This document shows positions 36,011-45,835 of a stretch of DNA of 64,000 nt, one piece after another (position 1 is the first letter of the stretch; every line of letters begins with the position of its first letter). Position numbers and translations under genes: made by a program. Source of the stretch: Lepas anatifera (lineage: Eukaryota > Arthropoda > Thecostraca > Lepadidae); contig JAOTON010001028.1 in NCBI GenBank assembly GCA_034440635.1, forward strand, positions 372,001-436,000. The letters are read 5' to 3'. A model generated the notes under the pieces. It did no database searches and was not told the DNA's origin. It worked only from the letters and a program-made list of their open reading frames with translations.

Positions 36011-37435
36011 CTTCCCCAAACAGGTTTTCACACTGGATCACGTCAAGAACATTGCATGGACATAAGCATACTTAAGCGTTTGCGGTTGTACCGACTTCGC
36101 AACGTCATATCTGGATGTCTCTACATATAATTGAGGTGCGTGCAAATACGGCGTCTTTCAGCGACTGTGAGAGTTATGGCGCCGAGATGGATGCGGTAGA
36201 ACCCCACTAGAAAAAGCGTAGTATTCGCTTCGGCTGCCACCGGCCTCACATGGCAGCGGGTAACGATGGAATCCCCGACAAATGGTGGGTGAAGATGAAT
36301 GGAGCTGCGACCAGATCCGTCTGATACCACACATCAGGGACCGCGACCCACCGCCTCATACATACCGCGCATTCTTCGCAGCGGCTATGTGGGCGTTACC
36401 ACGCTAGTGCGTTCAACGCACTGTTAGACCTTGGAGGTCGTAGTCTTATACTGCACAATCTGGTATAATATTATTTTCTGATTAGTAGAATTTGTATCTG
36501 TCCTTTAAAATGTGCTCATTTGGACAATATTAGAGTCGCTTGGGCACTCCCATTCCTAGGTAATGTTGTATTCCAGGAAAAGGAGATTTCAAAGAGAAAA
36601 AAATTGGAAGGCTGCAAATGCATCGCTATTGATGCATCCTGTCTGCAAGAAACCCTTTCAACATTCGTATAATAGCTTTTAGACGTAGGCCCTGGTTTTG
36701 TTATGCACGATTAGTTATGCAGCCATTATTTGACAAGACTGCGGCACGTCTGAGCGCGTAGGCGGGACCATGTGCAATGAATGTCCGTCTTTATTCAGTT
36801 TGCCACCTCGCCGCCCCGGATTTCTCCGCCGTGCACTACCGGCACATAGACGGTTTAGGCCCCAAAGGTCCGGGAAGCAGAACAAAATCGCACAGACTAT
36901 CGCATCGTCGAGAACTGATCGATATGACAAAACCCCGATACTTCAGTTCCCAGGAACCACAGTCGCCTCCCAGTTCGCAGTGTCCCATATCCGCCTCTGC
37001 GGCAGGGGCGGTGGAGCGCACGGCGAGAGGCACGACTGTCCACAGCTGATATGGTCGTGGGTGGGGCCCGGGAGAAGGTGCAGCGAACGGTCAAAGGAAG
37101 AGCCTGCGGGTGCCGAAGAGGGTACCGAGGAATGAACAGGCGACGCGGGAATATATTTCAACATTTGTTTTGAACGTATCTGGTTATTCCATATGGAAAT
37201 ATTTTGCTCACTTTTGAAGATAAAAACTGGACAGTGCAGCGCGAATAGGAAAACAGTGGATGCTGAGCAGAAAAGCTTACAACGTAAAACCATCCCCACT
37301 AAAAGTACTTCAGCTCTATGCACTTTCAGATATTATAAACATTCTCACTTTCGGCGCGGAAAACTTCGGTTACTTGAATCATCATTAAAAGCTGACGGGG
37401 TAACCGTATCATGCATCCATTATGGGTCAAATGAT

Positions 37436-37595
37436 TGGGGGATGCTTCAGCGTGAGCACTCGACTTCACGCCGCAGACCCGGGTTCAAAGTCCCGGGCGG
37501 GTGGTCTGCATAAGTCGTTCCGATCCCAATAACACCCTCCCAGGAGGGTGAGAGTTGGCGACACCGCATGACCTCAGCAATCGGTGTGTCGTGAA
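37436..37595 (+). mobile_element. SINE family A, diverged head
   Basis: B box CCCGGGTTCAAAGTCCCGG, then GCATAAGTCGTTCCGATCCC, the hairpin ACCCTCCCAGGAGGGT, GAGAGTTGGCGACACCGCAT, GACCTCAGCAATCGGTGTG and TCGTGAAGAGG. The hairpin bases changed in a paired way relative to the 35680 copy. Confidence 0.75.
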
Positions 37596-37653
37596 GAGGT
37601 CAAATGAATTGCGACTGTGATGCTGCATTCGGAGGTGAAGAATGTGAGAAAAA

Positions 37654-37788
37654 CGGTACCGAACTAGGTTTAGAGGCACCGGACTAAGTTCGGCGAAACC
37701 GAACTAAGTTTAGAGGTACCGGACTAAGCTTAGCAGAACCGGATTAAGTTTACAGGTACCGGAATAAGTTAAGCGGTACCAGACTACG
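37654..37788 (+). repeat. About 37-bp minisatellite made of two 18-19 bp half-units
   Basis: Alternating GGTACCGGACTAAGTTTAG and CGGAACCGAACTAAGTTTAG-like half-units, about seven half-units with scattered substitutions, starting 60 bp after the SINE at 37436-37595. Confidence 0.8.
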
Positions 37789-38120
37789 CAATGAAAATTT
37801 CGCGGAGCGGGGAGGGCTCCGAATTCTGTTTGTGCCCATCACCATGACAATGTTTACAGTAACCACTAGTTCTAGGATCTGATCGTTTAATGAATGCATG
37901 CATTTCCAGTGCTATCAACACACCACACACGGACACCACCCGCATACACAGGTCTTGTACACCTGTCCTCCCTCAGTCCAACAACAGGAATTTATAATAC
38001 TACCGCCTTACTCACTACCAGTAGGTTTTATAGCCACAACAAAATGTTTAGCCATACTTTGTTCTCTAACCGCTTGATGATCTGTTCCACTTCTCGAGGC
38101 TGACTTTCGGTAGAGGCAAA

Positions 38121-38748
38121 ACGGTGGCGGAGTCGCCAGAGGATGGGAAGGTGGCGGAGTCGGCACAGATGAGACGTTGGCGGATTCGGAACAGACAATA
38201 CAGTGGCGGAGTCAGCACAGGCGAGACGGTGGCGGAGTCAGCACAGATAAACGTTGGCGGACTCAGAACAGACGAGACGGTGGCGGAGTCGGCACAGGCG
38301 AGACGGTGGCGGAATCACCAGAGGATGAGGCAGTGGCAGAGTCGCCAGAAGAAGAGACGGTGGCGGAGTCGGCATGGATGAGACGTTGGCGGATTCGGAA
38401 CAGACAAGACAGTGGCGGAGTCAGCACAGGCGAGACGGTGGCGGAGTCGGCACAGATAAACGGCGGCGGACTCAGAACAGACGAGACGGTGGCAGAGTCG
38501 GCACAGGTGAGACGGTGGCGGAGTCGGCACGTGCGAGACAGTGGCAGAGTCGACACAGGCGAGACAGTGGCGGAGTCGGCACGTGCGAGACAGTGGCAGA
38601 GTCGACACAGGCGAGACGGTGGCGGAGTCGGTACAAGCGAGACAGTGGCGGGGTCGGCACAAGTGAGACAGTGGCAGAGACGGCACAGGCGGACGTTGGC
38701 GGAGTCGGTACAGGCGAAACGGTGCCGGAGTCGGTAGAGGCGAGACGG
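38121..38748 (+). repeat. 26-bp minisatellite, about 24 units
   Basis: Unit GACGGTGGCGGAGTCGGCAC plus AGGCGA. Because 26 is not a multiple of three and the unit lacks stops, all frames stay open for long distances on both strands, giving several arginine- and glycine-rich frames. No initiation context, codon bias or homology suggests translation. Confidence 0.92.
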
Positions 38749-40674
38749 CGCTCAAGATCGTTGAAGTGAGGAGCGTCGAGAGGCGTTTCTGCTGATTTGA
38801 GAGGAGCAAGACCCCACCAGAGAGTAACCAAGGGAGGAAGGAGCTTGGAACACAGAACTAATCACCGTCCTGGAGAGCGTTACCGAAGTACTACCGGAGT
38901 GTCTGTCCAGAAGAAGGAAGCGCGTGCTACGTTGCTCTGTTTGGGATGAATAAAAGGCACGAAACTTCCTTTGGGACCAAAAAAAACAAACAAAAAACAT
39001 CGCCGATGTTTTGTCTCGCTTCACCTTTCTGAAACGTATACCGTAAAAACCAAAACTAAATGGTAAAACCCAAAGTCATTAGCAGAATGTTGTTTGTTTC
39101 AGGGCATTCTCAATTGGATCAGCTAAGAAGTGCCGGTGGGTAAGGACGTCGCCACTAATTTTTTTGCTGGGGGGGGTGAACGGACTCCGGCCTGGCGGCA
39201 ATCGGGGAAAGAGGAAGCGTAGTCAGCACTCAAAATAATAGTGTAACAGGGCACTGCTGAGAGCGTTCAGCTAAAACAACTTGCATAATAAGTCCGGGTA
39301 AATAAACATCAGAAAAGGTAGCAGCAGTCAGTTGAGTGCCGCAATGTTTCGGGAGACGTCCTGTGGCATCGCCAGGAAATATTTTCTGGAGGACTAACCC
39401 TGGACTGGCGATTACCAGGGGATGGGAGGCAAATATTTAGCATATTGGTTGTATTTGAAAACACTGCCGATACACTCCACAAACAATGTGGAACATTTAC
39501 AAAGGTTCACGCGATTAATAGAGAAAAAGCACGCAGAGTCCCATAATTTTGTGGAGACGTCCCCTGAATCGCGGGTTGGGGGACGCATCCCCATGCTTTT
39601 GGCGCCCATGGGTGGGGCTCGGAATTCAAAGATCTTATGGCAGAGAGTACGGGCGACGGCGTGCAGAAGAAGCGCCATTGGTTTATTATACAAGGCACTG
39701 TATCTTGTAATACCAGTCGGACCGATTCGGTCGTCCATTTATCGATAGCATCGCCAGGATGATCGGCACGTGATCGAGGGATTGAGCTCAACCGGTGCAC
39801 GGTGCAGGCTTGCATCAGACGGACCGGTTAACCCGCGGCGCAAATGGCAAGCTTCACGTATTTTAAATCCATTGGCTCCATCAGACTATTGGGTAAAGTC
39901 ATTGGGTATAAGGTGCTCTTCTGGTTTAAATTGTCTCTGGGTGTAGCCATTGGGTATAAGATGCTGATATTCTGTAAACCAGCAGGTGGTTGAAACAAGA
40001 TTAAAAAGGGACCACTTTTCCAAAAAGGTGGAATAAATATACCTTATTTCACATTATACACAACGTGTCATTAAGTAACTCTATGAGCCAGCTGTTGAAC
40101 TGAGCTTGCAGTTTTGTGGAGGCATAACTATATTTGTGGTTTTCGGGCGCACTGACAGCTAGGGTCACATGGCGCACACGTCTTCTCGAGCAAATCACAT
40201 GACCTCTTGTTTCACATTTCTTCTGACCAGAAATCGAATGTTTTCAGAGCAATAAGCCTGAGTTCAGAGCAGATGTGTTGTTTTGGGGGATTTCCTATGG
40301 AGTTTGAACTGAAACAGCCGGGTGATCGTGCATACCGAACACTCAGATCGATATTTCCTTTGTCCCAGACCTTGCCAATGTTTAACTACATGATGGAAAT
40401 GGCGTGTGTTGTAAGAGGAACCTGGCCCACGTCCACACCATCGCCGGAAGGCCGCCAGCAGCCGCTAGGTTCGTGGGGGAGGCCGAGGATCTGAGCGCTT
40501 CAAGGAGTATGCTCATTATGCTGTTGTTCCGTAAAATATATGTTGTGACGTAGGGGTAGGTGGAAGAAGCGATGGAAATATGTCTACTTAATTTACGTTC
40601 TAATACAACATAAGTGTAGAGAATTACACTAGCTGCCTACTTAACTTTCTGTAGTGAATTAAATTATCTAATAC
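38749..40674. other. No supported gene
   Basis: Short frames only. GGGTATAAG occurs twice (39904, 39952) in a small local direct repeat (CATTGGGTATAAGRTGCT). Confidence 0.35.
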
Positions 40675-41519
40675 TTAACACGCGCATTGACGGGGGTCTG
40701 AGCCACCTTCGCTTTGACGAGGGGGGGGTACCCGCCCCCCTAAGATTTTGAGAACCACGGTAGGTAGCGAAAAACGGTAAACGGCGTTGGGTAGCCCATC
40801 CACTTCTCCATCGAAAATATTTGAACCATTTTTTTGTCAGGTCACATTTGAGGTCACGAGAGGTCAAAACATGCCGTCATAGGGATAACATGTAAATTAA
40901 GTTTTTCGGCCATTGCATCTGAACAAGTAAAGATTGAGCAAAACGACTTGAACTAAATGAATCCTCGCCGCAAGCCGAATCGAATGATATATAATTTGAC
41001 CTTGCTAGGTCAAATCAAGAATTTGCCCTGACCTGAGGTCAGGTCAAGGTCAAATTATATAAAATGCATATCATTAGAACTGCAAAGCCAAGGCAAGTCT
41101 AATGCAGCTAAAATAAGCGCTCTATCACCATCCGTTACTGAGTTATTCAGTAAAACCATTTTTCCCATGTATTTCCAATGAAGAGGTCATGCCTCGTATC
41201 TGACCTTAGGTCATCGATATAAAAATACCGGAGCATATTTTAGAGAACTCGGTGGGCCCATTATGTGATATGAGTTTCAACCGGATAAGTTCCTCCTGCT
41301 CCAAATGTGTCATCCTAAACTTTTTTTTGAGGTCAGGTCACTTGACCTGTATTGGTGACCTGACCTGAGATGACCTAGCCTCAAAATTTTCACAAAAGTT
41401 GTAAAAATGATGAGGGAAAATGTATGCCAAGTACGGCGGCGCTACGCGCCGCCGTTTTTCTGCTATCTCCGAAAAACCCGAGGGGGCGGGTACCCGCCCC
41501 CCGTCAATGCGCGTGTTAA
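40675..41519. mobile_element. TTAA-bounded non-autonomous element 1 (piggyBac-like), rich in AGGTCA
   Basis: Both ends read TTAACACGCGCATTGACGGG inward (the right one inverted), consistent with a TTAA target duplication as in piggyBac elements. The ends continue into a GC-rich palindrome (GGGCGGGTACCCGCCC). About 18 AGGTCA or TGACCT hexamers lie inside 845 bp, many in runs such as CTGACCTGAGGTCAGGTCAA. No transposase frame. Confidence 0.75.
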
Positions 41520-41685
41520 TTTCCAAAAAAAAAACATTTCAGAATGAAAACATAGGGATCCGAAAAGCACACTGTTGTATTCAGGAAAATAAGTCATGAT
41601 ACAAAACTCAACCCGCGTGAAGCCGCTCGAGGCATGGAATAATAAGCACTTCTATTACACCTCCTCCTGGCTTCAAAGCCATCAT

Positions 41686-42078
41686 TTACGTGAACCTCCT
41701 CTGGGCCGGCTCGGCCCTCAAACACCTGATCGTCGACCTGCTAGGCAGCGTGAATGCCGATCTGGGATTGTCCAGTCGCGTCCTAGTAGGATTCAGGAAA
41801 GTGGCCAGTATCGGCACATCCGGTTTGGCCTGCTGTGGAACTCTGTTCTCTGTCGTTTGTGATGGCAGGGAGTTGCACGGCCTCAGGTTTCTCGCATGAT
41901 AAGGAATGCCGTCAACTTCTATGCAGAGGTCCGATACAATTGCCGTCACCTTTCCATGGCGGGATCTCTCGAAACATCTTGAACCCCGGCGCCTGATCCA
42001 CACAGCGTCTCCGACTTCATAGCTTCCGTTGCTGCGCTGGGACGTCCTTGCTTGTCCAGTGACTACTGTTGAATCGCG
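41686..42078 (-). pseudogene. Retroelement integrase C-terminal part (remnant)
   Basis: Contains YEVGDAVWIRRRGSRCFE, KVTAIVSDLCIEVDG and YHARNLRP, an SH3-like integrase tail. Separated from the core by the SINE at 42093-42272. Ends 16 bp before the polypurine tract, a normal distance for the end of pol. Confidence 0.75.
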
Positions 42079-42092
42079 CATTGGTTTTTCTC

Positions 42093-42272
42093 AATAATTA
42101 TAGGGGTTTAACGACGCAATAACTGCCAGAGTCATACGGCGTCGCCAACTCTCACCCTGTTAGAAGGGATTTTGGGGATCAGATCGACTTATTCAGAGGC
42201 TCCGTCGGGACTTGAACCCGGGACCGGTGGCTTAGCGGACAAGGGTGCTATCCACTAAGCCACCTCATCCCC
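42093..42272 (-). mobile_element. SINE family A, full copy inserted in retroelement integrase
   Basis: Minus-strand head GGTGGCTTAGTGGATAGC (A box), GGGTTCAAGTCCCG (B box), then the shared body with CCCTTCTAACAGGG, GTTGGCGACGCCGTATGAC, TCGTTAAACCCC and an AATTATT tail. Flanked by a 14-bp duplication with one mismatch, CATTGGTTTTTCTC (42079-42092) and CATTGTTTTTTCTC (42273-42286), as made by LINE-driven insertion. Confidence 0.9.
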
Positions 42273-42286
42273 CATTGTTTTTTCTC

Positions 42287-43093
42287 GAACATTGTACCTG
42301 TACATTTGGTTCGCCGGTGTTGTAGCTTCACTAGTACTGTCTTTGGCCGTGATGTTGTACTGAAACACCGCGTCAGCTACGGAGCATTGGGATCTAGCTA
42401 CGGCTGTCTTAATGGTACGATGGTTTCTCTAGATTATGTCGTTTCCGGCAGGTTCGTTGGCACAGCGGTAGCGCACATTGACATCCCATTTCTGTAGCAG
42501 TTGGCGTAGCTGATGTCCTCGAAACACTGTTGCGTTATCCAGTAGCAGTTCACTCGGTGCACCTATCTCGGAGAACACGGCGTCGAGCTCTTGGCACGCG
42601 AATGTGCTGTCCTGTCGCTGCAGCCTCCTCCAGATGCAGAATCGGGGGGTCCACAATCAATCATCGAGAGATACAGCTGTGAGCCGACATGCACAAGCTG
42701 CCACGCGAGACCATCTCTCCTCCACACTACTTTTCCATGCTTCCATTTCACGGGAGCTGGGTCAATAGATTTGCATTTGTTGCATGCACGCACCACGTCT
42801 TGGACTGACTTGCGCCTGACTGTACCATACTTGCGTCGCGCGAAATACAGTGTACGGCGAATCCCCGGGTATCCACACGCCTCATGTACTGTGATTATAT
42901 CCTCGTCTGTCGCGCCTGGCATAACAGCACAGGCTGTTTCGTTACGAGCTGAGTCCGGCTGCAGCCACTGCCGCGGTACGCGTGTGAGACAGTCCGCAAT
43001 GTTGCAGGATGAGGCAACGTAACCAACTCCAACCCTCAGCTGATATTCGGAGACAAGAGCCGTCAGAAGTGTCAGTTTGCGACGAATGAGCAT
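42287..43093 (-). pseudogene. Retroelement integrase zinc domain and core (remnant)
   Basis: VHEACGYPGIRRTLYFARR followed by CNKCKSIDPAPVKW is the HHCC zinc region, with Tyr where the second His belongs. The core begins YLSMIDCGP (first Asp), then LLLDNATVF (second Asp). The next landmark reads NEPAGNDII, then a stop (42429-42431), then RNH, so the codon expected for the catalytic Glu is TAG. A frame break separates the first and second Asp regions. Confidence 0.8.
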
Positions 43094-43362
43094 TTCACTG
43101 AAACCTTTGTTTTGAGTCTTGCTTTTCCGCTCAGCGCATCCGATATCCAGTAATACACTGTTCTTGAGTCAGTGAGCAGTTTGATCGTCTTTGCTTTCCA
43201 AGTGAGAGCCATGTTTATCCCCTTCTGAGCAGCGTCTAATTCAGTCAGGTTGATGTATATGGTCTCGTCTGTTCGTAGCCAGCTAGCATCTTCCACGATT
43301 TCTCCGTCGATCTGGAGCGCTACTCCGAAAGCTAGTGAACTTGCATCGGTCCAAACAGTCAT
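43072..43362 (-). pseudogene. Retroelement RNase H (remnant)
   Basis: TVWTDASSLAFGVAL gives the first Asp, NLTELDAAQKGI the Glu helix, and LLTDSRTVYYWI the next Asp. It continues in another frame as VASSCNIADCLTRVPR, the usual RNase H tail (the N-x-A-D motif). Frame breaks lie at both ends. Confidence 0.8.
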
Positions 43363-43380
43363 GTCGCCATCTCCGACGTC

Positions 43381-44286
43381 TCATTTTCCAGTGGCTGGGT
43401 CAGACTCGTGCACCCTGTGCAACACCTCCTTCAGCATCCTTCGAACAGCTCCACCGTCCTTAAGTGGGTCGTCCCAGCCACTCGACGTTGCGTTCACCCG
43501 TCGCTTAATGTAAGCAGCCGCTACACGCATCCAACCACAAACAGGGAGGTGGCCTATCAGTTTTCCACACAGTGAAAACACTGACCGACGTGTCATCACC
43601 TCAGGCATCCCGCCGAAATCATTGTCTCGTCGCCATTGCAGCTTTCCGCCGCGTCGCTCCACCCGAATGCCCAGAACGCGCGCACCATCAGCAAGTCTCT
43701 CTGGTACTTTGCTGATCAGCCCAAACTGCATAAAGTGTTCCAGGACTGTTTCTGCGCTTACAACATCCTCATCAACGTATACATCATCAATGTACGACGA
43801 GGTGCCGGCATACACTGTCTGATTCTGACGAAAGGCAGTGTCCAAAACCTTCTGCATTATTATTGGCGCCACATTTAGTCCGAAACCAAGTCGCGTGAGG
43901 CAGTCTCTGGCCCTTGTACATTACTGTTTGATATGGCCAAAGCTCCTTCTCGACGGCGATTTGTAGGTAAGCTTTGCTGAGATCGACCATTGCCACGGTT
44001 CTTCCCCTCTTCCTCCATTCTCGCATCTTGTCAGCACAGACATCAGCAGTTGCTGTGAATGGTGAGATGTGCTCATTTAGTTGGAGAAAGTCAAGAACGG
44101 GCCGAACTTAATCCTTGTTCTTTTAACGACAGCCATCAAAGGGATAAGACCTTTTGGTGGACCAAGTTCACACTCACTGTAGGGTACCAGCCAGCCACGC
44201 TCCAGCCATAATTCAATCTCTTGCTCGTACTCTGCTCGGACGTCTGTCTTCATATTATATTCCGCTAGTGTGTTCTTGAGTGTCAC
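43381..44286 (-). pseudogene. Retroelement reverse transcriptase (frameshifted remnant)
   Basis: Three overlapping pieces: fingers (ELWLERGWLVPY, 44077-44286), palm with VAMVDLSKAYLQIAVEKE (43787-44026) and YIDDVYVDEDVV with the catalytic DD (43381-43872), followed by the connection (RSVFSLCGKLIGHLPVCGW). Frame changes near 44105 and 43900 separate the pieces. Key catalytic residues are otherwise intact. Confidence 0.85.
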
Positions 44287-44304
44287 GGGCTGCCGCTCTT
44301 CTGC

Positions 44305-45010
44305 CTACCTCCACGTTGCCGTCCACTGCTTCGAGCTCGCATCAAACTTCAAAATAAAATAATTTTCCTCCACTTTTCGGTCACGTTCTTCCCTGCCTAC
44401 CACGTTGTTTGCCGCTGCAGCTGCTTTCCCCATCCGCGGGTCACAAGCCTTTTGAACAGCGCCACCACTTATCTCGCTATCCTCCACTGCATTCACTCCT
44501 GGACAACCAAAGTCGACCTCTCCTTTTGGTCCAATTGACACGCCACCAAAGGCCTGTTTTCCATTCATCCCCAGTACAGAGTCACAATTTAAGGGTCGAA
44601 GGTCAATCAATATTGATTCTACAAACTTGGGCGGTCCATATTCTGTCTTTATACAAACAGTACTAACTCCCATACATTTGTGAGTAGCGCCGTCCATTGT
44701 AATGATGCTGACTTCGTCTGATGTCCAGTTTCCGCACACAGCCTTGTGAACCAGGCATTTGGAGCAACCAGAATCCACCAATACTTCTCTCACATAATCA
44801 TTTACCTTCATATTCACCATGGGAATTGCGCCATTGGCTGGGTTTGAGAGGAGGCCGACGCTCACTCTTCTCGGCGCCCGTTTGCCGAGCACTGAGGTGC
44901 AGCGTGCCCCAACTTTTGGCACAGCTGACAACGAACGCCCTCAGCTACCCTGCTCGGCTGACCGCCACAACTACGGGCAAAGTGGCCCGGCTTACCACAT
45001 TGATAGCATA
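44305..45010 (-). pseudogene. Retroelement Gag zinc knuckles and aspartic protease (remnant)
   Basis: CYQCGKPGHFARSC and CQLCQKLGHAAPQC are two C-x2-C-x4-H-x4-C knuckles. About 50 residues on comes LVDSGCSKCLVH with the DSG catalytic triad, then a flap-like region and VLGMNGKQAFGGV, the usual second half of a retropepsin. The open frame stops at 44305, before reverse transcriptase. Confidence 0.8.
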
Positions 45011-45015
45011 CTGGT

Positions 45016-45546
45016 TATTTCAAAACTTAAATACACATTTTCAAAAACTTCGAAATAATTATTTTTAGAAAGCTAAATTCTCAAAGTTGGATAACAGAAT
45101 TCTAAATACAATCCATAACGAAGGACTACACAGAAAATAATGATTGTATGCCACCATGTTTTGCCGAAAACACGGATTTTCACGATTTTCAGAAAACTGT
45201 GACTCCAAAACCCGTATTTTGAGAAAAAAATCTCAAATCTGAATTCTACGCCACTGATAACATGGTAGACGAAGTTGGAACCAAATCTGAGACTATGCTA
45301 TGTACAATATAGGTGGTACCTGGTCGATTTGTCCTGGAACGCCCCATATGTGAGCAGCCCCTTAAGCCTTTGGTGGTTGTGGTATTCATCAAATTTCTAT
45401 GTCACTTGTCGAGTTAAAACGTTCGATCGCGGACTAAAAATCGCGAAATGTAAGGTAAAACATAGTTCACGATCGCGAAATTTCATGGCATTAAATCTAA
45501 ATCATGGAATCGCGGACTAAAATTCCGCGATGAACAGTGCTGCAGT
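45016..45546. other. No supported gene; flank of the truncated retroelement
   Basis: The zinc knuckle sequence gives way to AT-rich sequence at about 45015 with no LTR or gag. No features recognised. Confidence 0.4.
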
Positions 45547-45835
45547 AAAGTCATCAAGGGACTTGTCACGGAAACTCCGACCCCACCATCCGAACGCGCG
45601 ATTCCCGCAATGAGGGGGTAATTCAGAACGCCCCACAAAGCACGGGGATGACCGACCCGCGCAGGTTACCCTCTCACCAGTGAGTTGCCAGTCGACCTAC
45701 ATGAGGTAAATATTGATCGCTGGAGCGTCTCGCGGGAACCAATCCCGTGCTTTCTCACCGGTGTAATGCCACTGCACGGCTCTCGGAGCGGGCCGGTGCC
45801 CAACGCTCTATCAACCGAAGTGGCTGTCTTTTATT
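45547..45835 (-). mobile_element. SINE-like family B, copy 2
   Basis: The minus-strand head reads CTTCGGTTGATAGAGCGTTG, a good tRNA A-box region; the B box is weak (GGTTCCCGCGAG). The body matches copy 1 at 15704-15972 through TACATGAGGTAAATATT and ends at AAGTCATCAAGGGACTTGTC. No clear target duplication. Confidence 0.65.

Larger units (their letters stand above)
41573..45015 (-). mobile_element. Decayed LTR retrotransposon (Ty3/gypsy-like), 5'-truncated
   Basis: Reading down the minus strand: two CCHC zinc knuckles (44935-45010), aspartic protease (VLVDSGCSKC), reverse transcriptase (VDLSKAYLQIAV, YIDDVYVDEDVV), RNase H (TVWTDASS, NLTELDAAQ, TDSRTVYYW), integrase zinc region and core, and an integrase C-terminus (YEVGDAVWIRRRG). 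RNase H before integrase excludes Ty1/copia. A polypurine tract (AGGAGGAGG, 41660-41670) is followed by TGTAATAG, a likely 3' LTR start; only a stump remains. Gag upstream of the knuckles and the 5' LTR are gone. At least four frame breaks (near 44105, 43900, 43375, 43100) and a SINE in integrase make it inactive. Confidence 0.85.

Noticed and set aside
38124..38831. Several long frames rich in arginine, glycine and serine on both strands
   Set aside because: By-products of the 26-bp minisatellite, which lacks stops in all frames.
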